From positions 1,488,001 to 1,552,000 of the forward strand of contig NC_010794.1 in the NCBI RefSeq assembly GCF_000019665.1: 64,000 nt of DNA, in the 5' to 3' direction. Shown in pieces: positions 40,818-50,153 of the stretch. Under the pieces are notes generated by a model. It had not been told where the DNA came from. It ran no database searches and was given only the letters and a program-made list of their open reading frames with translations. This DNA comes from Methylacidiphilum infernorum V4. Lineage in GTDB: Bacteria; Verrucomicrobiota; Verrucomicrobiia; Methylacidiphilales; Methylacidiphilaceae. Every line of letters starts with the position of its first letter. The first letter of the stretch is position 1. Position numbers and translations under genes: made by a program.

Positions 40818-41534
40818 ATGAAGAAAACAAAATACATATTTTTGTGGGATATCGATGGAACGCTCATACAGTCTGGAGGAGCAGGAGTCAAAGCCATTTT
40901 CCGCACCATAAAAGAGCTCTACAAGTTGGAATTAACTCCTGAAGAAATAGACTATAGGGGGAGAACAGATCTTATGATCGCCAAGCAAATCTTAAGTCGA
41001 TGCGCCGTCCCTTTTACCTCGAAGAATCTTTCCCTCTATAGCAACTATTACTTTAGAGTTCTTCGAGAAGAAATGCTCCAAAGTCCCAATGGAAATCTGT
41101 GTCCTGGAATCCTGGATATTGTAAAAACATTGGATCAAATCCCTACAGTAAAGATGGGGCTTTTGACGGGAAATTTCAAAAAAGCTGCCCAGATCAAGCT
41201 TTCCCATTTCGGGCTGTGGACCTATTTTTCATTTGGCATTTTTGGGGATCTCCATGAATCCAGGGATTATCTTGCCCAGACAGCCTCGGAACTGGTTAAA
41301 GGAATGATGGGACCTGTAATCGAACCGAAAAATATCTGGGTAATAGGAGACACTCCCCATGATGTTCTCTGTGCTAAATCCGCCGGTTTTTCTTCGGTTG
41401 CCGTCTCCACGGGGGGATTTAGCCAAGAGCAACTAGGGAAAGTCTATCCCGATCATCTTTTTCCAAGCTTTTCTAGACCCTCCGATTTCTTTTCCCTTTT
41501 CCCTTTTATCGACCTTCCCGATAAAAGCAGATGA
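40818..41534 (+). CDS. HAD-superfamily phosphatase (phosphoglycolate phosphatase-like)
   Basis: About 238 residues from the ATG at 40818, which precedes motif I directly (FLWDIDGTLIQSGGAG). Motif II is LLTGNFKKAA with the Thr, motif IV is GDTPHDVLCAKSAG. The cap and length match Gph-like HAD phosphatases; substrate is unverified. A phosphoglycolate phosphatase would be useful with the Calvin cycle used by verrucomicrobial methanotrophs, but that is inference. It starts 38 bases after fabI. Confidence 0.85.
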   Translation: MKKTKYIFLWDIDGTLIQSGGAGVKAIFRTIKELYKLELTPEEIDYRGRTDLMIAKQILSRCAVPFTSKNLSLYSNYYFRVLREEMLQSPNGNLCPGILDIVKTLDQIPTVKMGLLTGNFKKAAQIKLSHFGLWTYFSFGIFGDLHESRDYLAQTASELVKGMMGPVIEPKNIWVIGDTPHDVLCAKSAGFSSVAVSTGGFSQEQLGKVYPDHLFPSFSRPSDFFSLFPFIDLPDKSR

Positions 41535-41576
41535 TCCGGTAGAGAAGAAAAACGGTAAAAAGAAAAGAACGGTAAA

Positions 41577-43004
41577 ATGAAAGAGCCTTACGAGCTAGCG
41601 ATCCTTGGTGCGGGATCGGCAGGCTTTGCTGCAGCCTCGGTAGCTTCAAAAGCGGCAATACGCGTCGCCCTGATCGACGAAGCTGAAAAATTAGGGGGAC
41701 TTTGTATTCTCAAAGGATGCATGCCTTCAAAAACTTTTATCGAATCGAGTAACCGTTTCTGGGAAATCCAGCAGGCCAAAAACTATGGACTAAACGTAGA
41801 AAACCTTTCTGCGGACATGCTTCGCATACAAAAGAGGAAAAGGACACTGGTAGAGGAATTTGCCCAAGGCAGGGAAGAAGAAATGCTTTCTCTGCCGATC
41901 GATTTCATCCGCGGGCGGGCTTCCTTTATCAGTCCTCATGAGCTGGTCATAAAGCAAAAAGGGGGTAAAGAACGGCTCATTTCTTCAAAAACTTTTATCA
42001 TAGCTACCGGATCTGTGATCGATCCTTTGCCCATTCCAGGCTTAGCCCAAACGGGATTCTTGACCAGCGACTCGGCATTGGAGCTTGAACGGCTTCCTGG
42101 AAGCCTGACTATTTTAGGAGGGGGAGCTGTGGGTTGTGAATTTGCCCAGTTTTTTTCCAGGCTCGGCTGCAAAACGACGATCATTCAACGAAGTCCCAGG
42201 CTCGTCAAGTCATTCGATCCTGAAGTTTCCGAATGTCTCAGGGAGGCTTTTCTATCTGAAGGCATCGGTGTTTTCAGCGATACTCAAATCGAAGCGGTAA
42301 CAAAAGAAAACGGCTATAAAAAAGTTTCTTTTCTTTACAAGGGAAAAAAAACGGAGGTCTTTTCTGAAGAAATATTGTATGCCCTGGGAAGAAAACCCAA
42401 CGTCGAAAAGCTTGGATTAGAAAAAATCGGAATCGATATCCAGGTTCAACCCCTATCTCTCAATGACAAAATGCAAACGGCCATTCCCCACATTTTTGTA
42501 GCGGGAGATGCCTCCGGAAATTACGGTATAGTCCATATCGCAAGGGAAGAGGGAGAAATTGCGGCGAAAAACGCCCTTGAAATCCTTGCCGGCAAACCCC
42601 CATCCAACGTGGTATGCAGGCGTTTAACCATGGAGGTAGTTTTTACGGATCCCCAAGTCGCCATGGTCGGCTTATGGCCTTCAAACAGAAAAGCGCTTTG
42701 CGCAAAGTATTTTTTCAAAGATCACGGCAAAGCGATCATCGAAGGTAAAGAAAAAGGCTTTGTTAAAATTTGTGCCGATCCCTCTTCGGCAGAAATTCTT
42801 TTTGGAACGATCATCGGCCCCCATGCTTCAGAGTTGATTCATCAACTTTCCACCTGCATATATTATAGGGGCACTGTTGAAGACCTATTAAAAATGCCTT
42901 TTTATCATCCTACCCTTTCTGAAATCCTAAGCTATCCGGCCGAAGAAATTTTCTCCCGGCTTAAGGAAAAAAAAGAAAAAACTCATCCAGCCACCACCCG
43001 ATGA
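41577..43004 (+). CDS. Dihydrolipoamide dehydrogenase-like pyridine nucleotide-disulfide oxidoreductase
   Basis: A 475-residue class I flavin disulfide reductase: FAD motif GAGSAGFAAA, redox pair CILKGC (class I spacing C-x4-C), NAD motif GGGAVGCEFAQF, second FAD contact FVAGDASG, and the dimerisation domain. The C-terminal His-x4-Glu base appears as HPTLSE. It is Lpd-like but could equally be a mercuric-reductase or glutathione-reductase relative; no lipoyl-E2 genes adjoin. The first 40 residues place FAD binding as expected, so the ATG start is sound. Confidence 0.85.
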   Translation: MKEPYELAILGAGSAGFAAASVASKAAIRVALIDEAEKLGGLCILKGCMPSKTFIESSNRFWEIQQAKNYGLNVENLSADMLRIQKRKRTLVEEFAQGREEEMLSLPIDFIRGRASFISPHELVIKQKGGKERLISSKTFIIATGSVIDPLPIPGLAQTGFLTSDSALELERLPGSLTILGGGAVGCEFAQFFSRLGCKTTIIQRSPRLVKSFDPEVSECLREAFLSEGIGVFSDTQIEAVTKENGYKKVSFLYKGKKTEVFSEEILYALGRKPNVEKLGLEKIGIDIQVQPLSLNDKMQTAIPHIFVAGDASGNYGIVHIAREEGEIAAKNALEILAGKPPSNVVCRRLTMEVVFTDPQVAMVGLWPSNRKALCAKYFFKDHGKAIIEGKEKGFVKICADPSSAEILFGTIIGPHASELIHQLSTCIYYRGTVEDLLKMPFYHPTLSEILSYPAEEIFSRLKEKKEKTHPATTR

Positions 43005-43053
43005 TTTTCATTGAAACCAAAAATTTCTAACCACAAAAATTAAACATCTAGCC

Positions 43054-44463
43054 ATGGTGAAATTCTCATTTGCCCTTCCTCCATTCCAGCTTTTTAATAC
43101 CCTTTCTCGCCGAGTCGAGCCGATCAATCCCATCAACCCCCCGCAGGTTACGATCTATGCCTGTGGGCCGACGGTTTATAACCTTGCCCACATCGGTAAT
43201 TTCAGAACCTTTCTCTGCGTGGACCTCTTGCGGAGAGCTCTTGAGCTTTTTGGTTACAAGGTCGTTCATGCGATGAACTATACCGATGTTGACGATAAGA
43301 CCATTGCCGCTTCCCGAGCAGCGGGAGTGGCTTTAAGCGCCTACACCCAGCGCTATATCGATGAGTTTGAAAAGGATATGCGCTCTCTGCACATGCTTAA
43401 ACCCCACTTCCAACCCCGGGCAACCGAACATATAGAAAAAATGATCGAATTTATCCGCCAGCTCTTGGAAAAAGATCATGCCTACATCGGCGTCGATGGG
43501 TCAGTCTATTTCAGGATCAACTCTTTTCCCGAATACGGGAAGCTTTCCCACCTGGAAAAGGATAAATTAAAGCTGGGAACACAGGTATTCTCCGATGAAT
43601 ATGTCAAGGAAAATTACGGCGATTTTGCTCTCTGGAAAGCGAGAAAGACAGAAGATGGGGAAATCGGTTGGATTTCCCCGTGGGAAATAGGCAGGCCGGG
43701 ATGGCACATTGAATGTTCAACCATGAGCATGTGTTACTTAGGAGAAGAGATCGACATTCATTGTGGAGGAGTAGATCTGATTTTTCCCCATCACGAAAAC
43801 GAAATAGCCCAGAGCGAATCCGTGACAGGGAAGAACTTTGTCCGTCACTGGTTCCACGTCTCTCACGTTCTTGTGGAAGGAGAAAAGATGTCCAAGTCCC
43901 TGGGAAATATTTATACTTTGCGGGACATCATAAATAAGGGGTTTAGTCCAAGAGTTCTGCGCTACCATCTTTTGACTTCTTCCCACTACCGGCAGACCCT
44001 TAATTTTACATGGCAGGGCATGGAGTCGTCACGGGAAGCCCTCAAAAGGATAGACCAGTGGTTAAGCAGGCTGCAAAACATTCCCCCTTCTCAGTTTCAA
44101 CAGCAGGAAGGGCCTGAACAGCAGTTGTTTGTCCGCCGCTTCATCGAAGCTCTCGCCGATGACTTGAACATAACTGAAGCTGTTGGTCATCTCTTTGAAT
44201 GGATTAGGCTAACCAATCGGCTGATGGATAAAGGAGAAGCTCTTCCCCAAATCGATAAAGCCTGGCAACTGGTCGATGCCGTTTTAGGTGTAGGAGAATT
44301 AAATGTTCAAGTCCCACCTGAAATCCAATCTCTGCTGGCGATCAGGGCTGAAGCCCGGAAACACAAGGATTGGCAGAAAAGCGATAACATCAGGCAAAAG
44401 CTCCAGGAAATGGGATGGATAGTTCAAGACACCCCCGAAGGACAGAAAGTATGGAAGGAATAA
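43054..44463 (+). CDS. cysS: Cysteinyl-tRNA synthetase
   Basis: A 469-residue class I aminoacyl-tRNA synthetase. The first zinc-binding Cys is in YACGPTVYNLAHIGN (HIGN motif), the other zinc ligands are in HIECSTM and FPHHENEIAQSE, and the KMSKSLGN signature is in the second half. It charges tRNA-Cys. Its 3' end overlaps the tmk start by 13 bases, forming a cysS-tmk-holB run. Confidence 0.96.
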   Translation: MVKFSFALPPFQLFNTLSRRVEPINPINPPQVTIYACGPTVYNLAHIGNFRTFLCVDLLRRALELFGYKVVHAMNYTDVDDKTIAASRAAGVALSAYTQRYIDEFEKDMRSLHMLKPHFQPRATEHIEKMIEFIRQLLEKDHAYIGVDGSVYFRINSFPEYGKLSHLEKDKLKLGTQVFSDEYVKENYGDFALWKARKTEDGEIGWISPWEIGRPGWHIECSTMSMCYLGEEIDIHCGGVDLIFPHHENEIAQSESVTGKNFVRHWFHVSHVLVEGEKMSKSLGNIYTLRDIINKGFSPRVLRYHLLTSSHYRQTLNFTWQGMESSREALKRIDQWLSRLQNIPPSQFQQQEGPEQQLFVRRFIEALADDLNITEAVGHLFEWIRLTNRLMDKGEALPQIDKAWQLVDAVLGVGELNVQVPPEIQSLLAIRAEARKHKDWQKSDNIRQKLQEMGWIVQDTPEGQKVWKE

Positions 44464-45092
44464 AAGCCCGTTTCATAAGCTTCGAAGGCAGCGAAGGATG
44501 TGGGAAAACTACCCAGATTCGCCTACTCAAAAAAAGGTTGGAAGATCATGGCCAGAAGGTTGTTATCGTGAGGGAGCCCGGGACGACAAAGCTTGGAGAA
44601 AAGCTTCGCCGGATCCTTAAGCATTCTTCCTTAAGCCTCTATCCTCTAACCGAACTCTTTTTGTTTGAAGCGAGCCGAGTAGAGCTAACCAAGAGAGTCA
44701 TCGAGCCCGAAATGGCTAAAAATTCCTGGATTCTGGCCGACCGTTTCGTCGATTCCACCCTCGTCTACCAGGGCATAATCCGAGGTATCCCCTTAAAAAC
44801 GATCGAAGAATTAAACGAGCTGGCTTCATCGGGCATAAAACCCACGCTGACCATTCTCTTGGACATTCCGCATCAGTGCTCACGGTCTAGGATCAAAAAA
44901 AGAGACCATAAAAAGACGATAACCGACAGGCTGCAGGATGAATTTGAAAAATCCCTTGAACAAATAAGGCAGGCCTATCTTGAGCTGGCTCAAAGGGAGC
45001 CTCACCGCTTTTATATTGTCAAAGGGACGGATAGCCCTCAATTTATTTCAGCTCTTATATGGGAGAAAGTGGAAAATGTCTTTAAGTTATGA
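44451..45092 (+). CDS. tmk: Thymidylate kinase
   Basis: About 213 residues from the ATG at 44451. P-loop FEGSEGCGKTT, DRFVDSTLVYQG (DRY/H-like motif) and the lid region KKRDHKKTITDRLQ. It phosphorylates dTMP to dTDP. The frame opens upstream at 44415 inside cysS; the ATG directly before EGIKARFISFEG is the natural start. It overlaps cysS and holB at its ends. Confidence 0.95.
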   Translation: MEGIKARFISFEGSEGCGKTTQIRLLKKRLEDHGQKVVIVREPGTTKLGEKLRRILKHSSLSLYPLTELFLFEASRVELTKRVIEPEMAKNSWILADRFVDSTLVYQGIIRGIPLKTIEELNELASSGIKPTLTILLDIPHQCSRSRIKKRDHKKTITDRLQDEFEKSLEQIRQAYLELAQREPHRFYIVKGTDSPQFISALIWEKVENVFKL

Positions 45093-45960
45093 AACTTGTC
45101 TGCGTCTTTTCAAAAAAGCCATTTTAAACCGAAGGTTGCCATCGGCTATCCTGTTGAGCAGTTCCAGTTCTTCCCTATTGGTGAACCTAGGAAGGGAACT
45201 TTCCAGAGAGCTACTTGGAACAGATCCCACAAAGCATCCCGATTTCTATGTCGTTAAGCCCCAATCAAAATTAAAACGGATCAGCGTTCAGCAAGTCAAG
45301 GATGTTTGCAGGGATCTTTATTTAAGACCCTATAGAGAGTCAAGAAAGGTATGTCTCTTATTGGAAGCCGAGAGCATGTGCTTGGGAGGAGGCGAAGCGG
45401 CGAACGCTTTTTTAAAAACTCTCGAAGAACCTCCTTTAAATACGACAATTATTTTGACTTCAACCCGGCCCATGGCCCTTTTCCCTACCCTCTTATCCCG
45501 ATGCTTACGCGTTTCTGTAAGGAATCGACCTTTTGAAATTTCTCCCGAAGAGCGGGAGCTTTGGCCCGAGGTTCAAAAATGGCTTGAACCCGACAGCGAT
45601 CCAGAAAGGGAGAAGCTCAAAAAAATCGCCCTTCTCCATGATTTTCTTTTAAGAGCAAAAACGCCTCTTGAACCTGGAAAAGAAGAAAAGGGCCCGGGAG
45701 AAAAAGAAAGCCAGGAAGCCCTATCGGCAGAAACACATGAAAAAAGAGAAAAGTTTTTGCGGCTTGTCGAATTGGCTTATTGGCATAAAATCCAGGAAGA
45801 ATTGGAAAAAGGTTCCCCGCCAAAAAGTTGCTTAAGCTTTATAGATGAAATTCGGACTATCGAAAGACTAAACCAGGATCTCAGCTATGGAATGGATGAA
45901 AACCTGGCCATAGAGGCCGCCTTTCTCTGCCCACAAAGGATAAAAAGCAATAACTCTTAA
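45076..45960 (+). CDS. holB: DNA polymerase III delta-prime-type clamp-loader subunit
   Basis: About 294 residues from ATG 45076 (MSLSYETCLRLFKKAI). The visible features of HolB are the AILLSSS strand at the degenerate P-loop position, GGGEAANAFLKTLEEPPLNTTIILTSTRP (sensor-1 region, with the TLEEPP motif) and LLSRCLR. It is part of the clamp loader beside tmk, as in many bacteria. The usual zinc-binding cysteines of delta-prime are not evident. Confidence 0.85.
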   Translation: MSLSYETCLRLFKKAILNRRLPSAILLSSSSSSLLVNLGRELSRELLGTDPTKHPDFYVVKPQSKLKRISVQQVKDVCRDLYLRPYRESRKVCLLLEAESMCLGGGEAANAFLKTLEEPPLNTTIILTSTRPMALFPTLLSRCLRVSVRNRPFEISPEERELWPEVQKWLEPDSDPEREKLKKIALLHDFLLRAKTPLEPGKEEKGPGEKESQEALSAETHEKREKFLRLVELAYWHKIQEELEKGSPPKSCLSFIDEIRTIERLNQDLSYGMDENLAIEAAFLCPQRIKSNNS

Positions 45961-46019
45961 ACCATGGATTGATGAAAAGAGCTTAGGGCAGAAGGGCCGG
46001 AGACGGAATGCCGGATTAA

Positions 46020-46181
46020 ATGAAAAATGAAAGCTCTCCCCCCTTTTTTAGACGTCTTGAGGCCCAAGTTATTTCGCCGGGAGCTGTGGCAGAACTCCTT
46101 CGGCTGTTATCCGAGAGTATATCAAGAGTCAGAAAACACCGGAATGAGGCGGCTTATCCGCTTCCTGAAGGAAGAGGGTAG
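46020..46181 (+). CDS. Possible small protein (53 aa)
   Basis: A short frame between holB and accB with coding-like composition (RRLEAQVISPGAVAELLRLL; amphipathic helix). The only upstream purine-rich stretch is far from the ATG and no family is known. It may be a small hypothetical or the remains of a gene. Confidence 0.3.
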   Translation: MKNESSPPFFRRLEAQVISPGAVAELLRLLSESISRVRKHRNEAAYPLPEGRG

Positions 46182-46291
46182 AGGTGGGTTTTTTTTAAGA
46201 TCAAATTGGTAGATGATCGATGGAAATACATTGATTGTAAAAAGATTTTCTTCAAAATGGAAGATATTGAGGAAGATAGAAAAAGAAATCT

Positions 46292-46744
46292 ATGGACATA
46301 GCTAAAATTGCAGAACTTATCGAGCTGATGATCAAAAACAATCTTAATGAAATTGAGATTGAAGAAGAAAATTCCAAGATCAAGCTTAGGAAGGATTTTC
46401 CTCCTCAACCCCCCCCTATCCCTACTCCTCCTCATTTTTTCGGAAGTAGCCAGCATGTCGTAGAAATCAAAGATAAAGAACCGTCTCTTTTAACCCCTTC
46501 CCGGACGGCCGAGATTCGATCCCCCATGGTAGGCATATTTTATAGGGCTCCTTCTCCTAACGCTCAACCCTATGTCGAGGTGGGCCAGGAAGTCTACGAA
46601 GATACGGTCGTATGCATTATCGAAGCCATGAAGGTGATGAACGAAATCAAGGCAGAAGTCCACGGGATTATTACCGAGGTGTTGGCCGAAAACGGCAAGC
46701 CGGTAGATTTTAACAAGCCCTTGTTTAGAGTTAAACTGCTTTGA
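46292..46744 (+). CDS. accB: Biotin carboxyl carrier protein of acetyl-CoA carboxylase
   Basis: A 150-residue AccB. The N-terminal dimerisation-like helix (KIAELIELMIKNNLNEIEIEE) is followed by a Pro-rich linker (about residues 50-72) and a biotinyl domain with the modified Lys in EAMKVMNE (about residue 111). It carries carboxyl-biotin in fatty-acid synthesis; BirA is at 36640. accC is not adjacent. Its stop overlaps the convergent gmhA stop by 14 bases. Confidence 0.95.
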   Translation: MDIAKIAELIELMIKNNLNEIEIEEENSKIKLRKDFPPQPPPIPTPPHFFGSSQHVVEIKDKEPSLLTPSRTAEIRSPMVGIFYRAPSPNAQPYVEVGQEVYEDTVVCIIEAMKVMNEIKAEVHGIITEVLAENGKPVDFNKPLFRVKLL

Positions 46745-47345
46745 TCTCTTTCCTGGAAGATTCCCATTCTTCAACGATCTCAAGCAAAACGTGTGCAGCC
46801 CAGCAATGCATCTCCTGGATTCTCGAGGTATTATCGCTGGGAACAATCCAAGCCAAATCGACCAGATCCGCCAGCTTCCCTCCTCCTTTGCCCAGAAAAG
46901 CGATGGAGAATATTTTCAGACTCTTGGCTGCTTGGGCCGCCCGAAGAAGATTGCGGGAATTCCCACTTGTGGAAAACAAAATTAAAAGATCTCCAGCCTT
47001 TCCCATGGCTTCTATTTGCCTTGAAAAAACCTCTTCAAAGCCAAAATCGTTGGCAATGCAGCTCAGAGTCGTGCTATCCGAAACAAGCGATAGGGCACCA
47101 AGAGGCCTTCTTTTTTCTTTAAATTTTCCGAGCAACTCTTCGACAAAGTGCATGGCTTGAGCTGCGCTTCCTCCGTTTCCAGCACAAAGAACCTTTTTGT
47201 TTTGCTCAAAACAGTAGAGCAGCCGGTTTGCCGCTTTGGAAAGGATGCTTGTTGTTTTTTCCACTTTTGCGGCTAAATCACGAAGCTCTCTCAATTCCGT
47301 TTCAATGATTTGATTTGATCTTACCAGTGTGTTATCCATATTCAT
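46731..47345 (-). CDS. gmhA: Phosphoheptose isomerase (SIS domain)
   Basis: A 204-residue SIS-domain protein of the GmhA/DiaA group. LCAGNGGSAAQAMHFVEELLGKF is the sugar-phosphate loop, FSTSGNSRNLLRAAQAA the second, and HCWAAHVLLEIVEEW near the C-terminus carries GmhA-type residues. It makes D-glycero-D-manno-heptose 7-phosphate for lipopolysaccharide core. The first and third codons are both ATG; the latter is an alternative start. Substrate assignment is probable from family context. Confidence 0.82.
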   Translation of the reverse strand: MNMDNTLVRSNQIIETELRELRDLAAKVEKTTSILSKAANRLLYCFEQNKKVLCAGNGGSAAQAMHFVEELLGKFKEKRRPLGALSLVSDSTTLSCIANDFGFEEVFSRQIEAMGKAGDLLILFSTSGNSRNLLRAAQAAKSLKIFSIAFLGKGGGKLADLVDLAWIVPSDNTSRIQEMHCWAAHVLLEIVEEWESSRKEIKAV

Positions 47346-47389
47346 TAAGAACTACGGCCGAATATACAGCGATATCGGGCTTCTGGATA

Positions 47390-48502
47390 ATGAAAAAGAT
47401 TCTCTTCCGTTACCTTTTTAAAGGCTTCTTATTCCCCCTTCTTTTTACGATCGTTGCTTTCTGTTCTTTGGTCATTATTGCCGATCTGTTTGGATCACTT
47501 GAAGATTTCATTCAAAACAAAGCTACGCCCGGTCAAATTTTCCACTATTACCTCGCTTACCTGCCCGCTGTCATCATCATGATCGTTCCTCCTGCTTCTC
47601 TTTTTTCTTCCCTTTACTTCCTCATGCAACTGCACAGGCACGGGGAACTGATAGCCATGCAAGCCTGCGGTGTTCCCCTGCAAAAAATATTCACCCCTTT
47701 TTTGATCATTGGAGTGCTCGTCACTCTTTTTCTTGCAGCCCTTCAACTGGGTCCAGGCGGCAATTCCCAGGCTAAAAGAGATCAGATTCTTGAGGATATC
47801 AAAGGAAACAAAACCGCGGTGCATGCCCTCCGGGGAATAATCTATAAAGAAGAAGCCGAAAAACGAATTTGGTATTTCCGCCAACTTGATTTCATTAAAA
47901 ATCAAGGAGAAGATGTAGAGGTCGTTGTTCAAGAAAATTCAGGGAAAGATTTAAAAAAATATTTCGCCCGCAAAGCTGCCTGGAAAGACAATCATTGGAT
48001 TTTCTACGAAGTGAACCGGATCGACTATGACTCTGCAAACAATTTTTTGCAAAGTACTTATTTTGAAACCCTTCCCTTGGTTTCCTGGAATACCCCTCCA
48101 AGGCAAATGGTTGCCCTTGAAAAAAAGCCCCGTGATCTCAATGCTTCCGAACTTTGGAAGTTGATCAATAAACCACGGAGCATCCAAAAAACTCTCCTTG
48201 CTCCTTACCAAGTGCAGTTCTATACCCTTGTTGCTGAACCTCTAACCATACTGGTTCTTCTGCTTATCGGCCTTGCCGAAGGGGGAAGACTCAGCAGCAG
48301 GCATCCGACGGCAGGAGTTTTTAATGCGCTCTTTATTCTCATCGCCTTCTATTTGATTTTTCATTTCTTTCAAATTTTAGGCCAAGGCTCACGAATCCCT
48401 CCCGCCGTTGCCATTTTCAGCCCCCTTGTCGCCTTTACCCTCTTTTCCCTGTTCAGGATCGCCCCCCTTTTCGGTATACGTTTCCCAGGCAAGCATTCCT
48501 AA
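47390..48502 (+). CDS. LptF/LptG family permease
   Basis: About 370 residues of the YjgP/YjgQ family: transmembrane subunit of the LptB2FG complex that extracts lipopolysaccharide from the inner membrane. Helices occur near residues 12-34, 55-75 and 100-118, followed by a periplasmic jellyroll and three C-terminal helices. The frame opens at 47315, but the ATG at 47390 (MKKILFRYLFKGFLFPLLF) gives the family N-terminus. It cannot be told whether it is F or G. The 3' end faces the convergent ppiD-like gene four bases away. Confidence 0.88.
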   Translation: MKKILFRYLFKGFLFPLLFTIVAFCSLVIIADLFGSLEDFIQNKATPGQIFHYYLAYLPAVIIMIVPPASLFSSLYFLMQLHRHGELIAMQACGVPLQKIFTPFLIIGVLVTLFLAALQLGPGGNSQAKRDQILEDIKGNKTAVHALRGIIYKEEAEKRIWYFRQLDFIKNQGEDVEVVVQENSGKDLKKYFARKAAWKDNHWIFYEVNRIDYDSANNFLQSTYFETLPLVSWNTPPRQMVALEKKPRDLNASELWKLINKPRSIQKTLLAPYQVQFYTLVAEPLTILVLLLIGLAEGGRLSSRHPTAGVFNALFILIAFYLIFHFFQILGQGSRIPPAVAIFSPLVAFTLFSLFRIAPLFGIRFPGKHS

Positions 48503-48506
48503 CCGG

Positions 48507-50030
48507 TTAGTTATCTTGAAGCGCGGGCCTTTGCAACAGGGAAGAAGGAGGCATATAGCCGGGAAGCTTGCTTCTAGTTATCACCCACTCCTCCAAAAAC
48601 GCTTGTCTTCTGCTCATGAGCAAATCCTTTTCGAGCCTGTCCTTTATTTCCAGTTCATTAGGCATTTCCGGAGCAGAACGATTCTCTAAATAAATAAACA
48701 CTCCTCCATTCATGGTGGGTAAAAAATGGCTTAACCGCATTGGTTCCAACAGTTGACAGAGAAAACCGATTTCATTGCCCGCTTCCAAATCCTTGGGAGG
48801 ATCAATTGGAACAAAGGCAGGAGGCTTCTCAACGCTGAGCCCTTCGGCCTTAGCCAGCTGTTCAATATCTTTACCCTCTTTAAGGGCCCTGTTTAAGTCT
48901 TTCTCGATTTGTGCCGATTTCTGAAACAAGGCTTCAAAAGCTTTCTTTCTTTTTAGTTTTTCTTCAACAGTGGATTTTATCTCATCGAAAGGACGCAGTG
49001 AGCCTTTTTCTACATTTAACAGCACAACCACGTAATAACCTTTTGAGGTTTCAACCGGTTCACTCACCGCTTTATCAAGGGATAGCCCAAAAACGGTTTT
49101 AGAAAACTTTTCAGGCTCCACGATGGCTGAAGGGGGTTTGTCGGCAGGGAACGGTTCGGTTAGTTGGTAAGATAAATTTTTTTCTTTGGCGAGCTGCTCG
49201 AAATTCGCTGCCGAATTTTCCACCTGTCGAGAAGCTTCTATGGCGAAATCTTCGGCTTGTTCCAAAATTTTCCTCTTGGCCTCTTCAAGCTCTTTTCCCT
49301 TCAAGTTTTGCAATTCAGCAGGAAAGGGGAAAAAAACAAACCCGGCTTTCCGTTTTTCGGGGGTATAATAATCTGGATCTTTGGGATGGCTTTTGTATTC
49401 TTTTTCTATTTCCTCAGGCTGGATTTGGATATTTTTTTTGAAATCCTCGAGGTTCATCCTCAGCAACACAACTCGAACTTGGCCGAAAGTCATGGCATAA
49501 ATCTCGTCGACTTCCTTGGGAATAACTTCAATAGGAGCAACCAAGGCCTTTTTTACCTTTCCAATAACAAGTTCTTCATGCATGACCTGTAAAAACCTTT
49601 CCTCGGATATTCCCTGGGGAGTTAAAAAAGAAGAAACAAAACGCTTATACAGGGATGCATCATACTTCCCTTCTTTTTGTAAGAAAGGGAGTTGTTGAAT
49701 GAACCGTACAACTTCTTCTTCGGGGACGATGCAGTGGAACTCCTTTGCCGCTTGAAGAAAAATGAGCCTAGTCCAAGCCATTTGATCAAGGATGAGCTGG
49801 AGATTTTCTCCGTAGGACTGCCTTGAGCCGCTCAAAGCCATCTCGATGGAACTGGCTTGCCTTGCTAGCCTGAAGGTTTCCAAGGAAATATTTTTCCCCG
49901 CGATTTTGGCAACAGAAGGATTTTTCAATCCACTCAAAGCGGGTATGTTAAAAAACAAGAGGAAAGATATGCCGATTGCGGCAAGCACGATAATGAGTAA
50001 CCAGGAGTGGGTTCGTAAAATTTTTAACAT
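48507..50030 (-). CDS. PpiD-like periplasmic folding chaperone (SurA_N / parvulin type)
   Basis: A 507-residue membrane-anchored protein with an N-terminal helix (WLLIIVLAAIGISFLLFF), a SurA_N-type domain (about residues 35-170) and two regions that look like parvulin PPIase domains: residues about 210-370 (KAGFVFFPFPAE...LSLDKAVSEPVETSKGYYVVVL) and a diverged second. It helps outer-membrane proteins fold in the periplasm. Active-site His of parvulins is not evident, as in PpiD. The gene is monocistronic and convergent with lptF/G. Confidence 0.85.
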   Translation of the reverse strand: MLKILRTHSWLLIIVLAAIGISFLLFFNIPALSGLKNPSVAKIAGKNISLETFRLARQASSIEMALSGSRQSYGENLQLILDQMAWTRLIFLQAAKEFHCIVPEEEVVRFIQQLPFLQKEGKYDASLYKRFVSSFLTPQGISEERFLQVMHEELVIGKVKKALVAPIEVIPKEVDEIYAMTFGQVRVVLLRMNLEDFKKNIQIQPEEIEKEYKSHPKDPDYYTPEKRKAGFVFFPFPAELQNLKGKELEEAKRKILEQAEDFAIEASRQVENSAANFEQLAKEKNLSYQLTEPFPADKPPSAIVEPEKFSKTVFGLSLDKAVSEPVETSKGYYVVVLLNVEKGSLRPFDEIKSTVEEKLKRKKAFEALFQKSAQIEKDLNRALKEGKDIEQLAKAEGLSVEKPPAFVPIDPPKDLEAGNEIGFLCQLLEPMRLSHFLPTMNGGVFIYLENRSAPEMPNELEIKDRLEKDLLMSRRQAFLEEWVITRSKLPGYMPPSSLLQRPALQDN

Positions 50031-50153
50031 AGCTTATCTTGTTTTTATCCCGTTTCCCCTCGTCATGGAGAGATACCCTAAAAAGGGAAAACTAAAGAGT
50101 TCAATACTATTTTCATTTCCTTTTTTTTATGGTCTTAAGTGATTAATCGACCC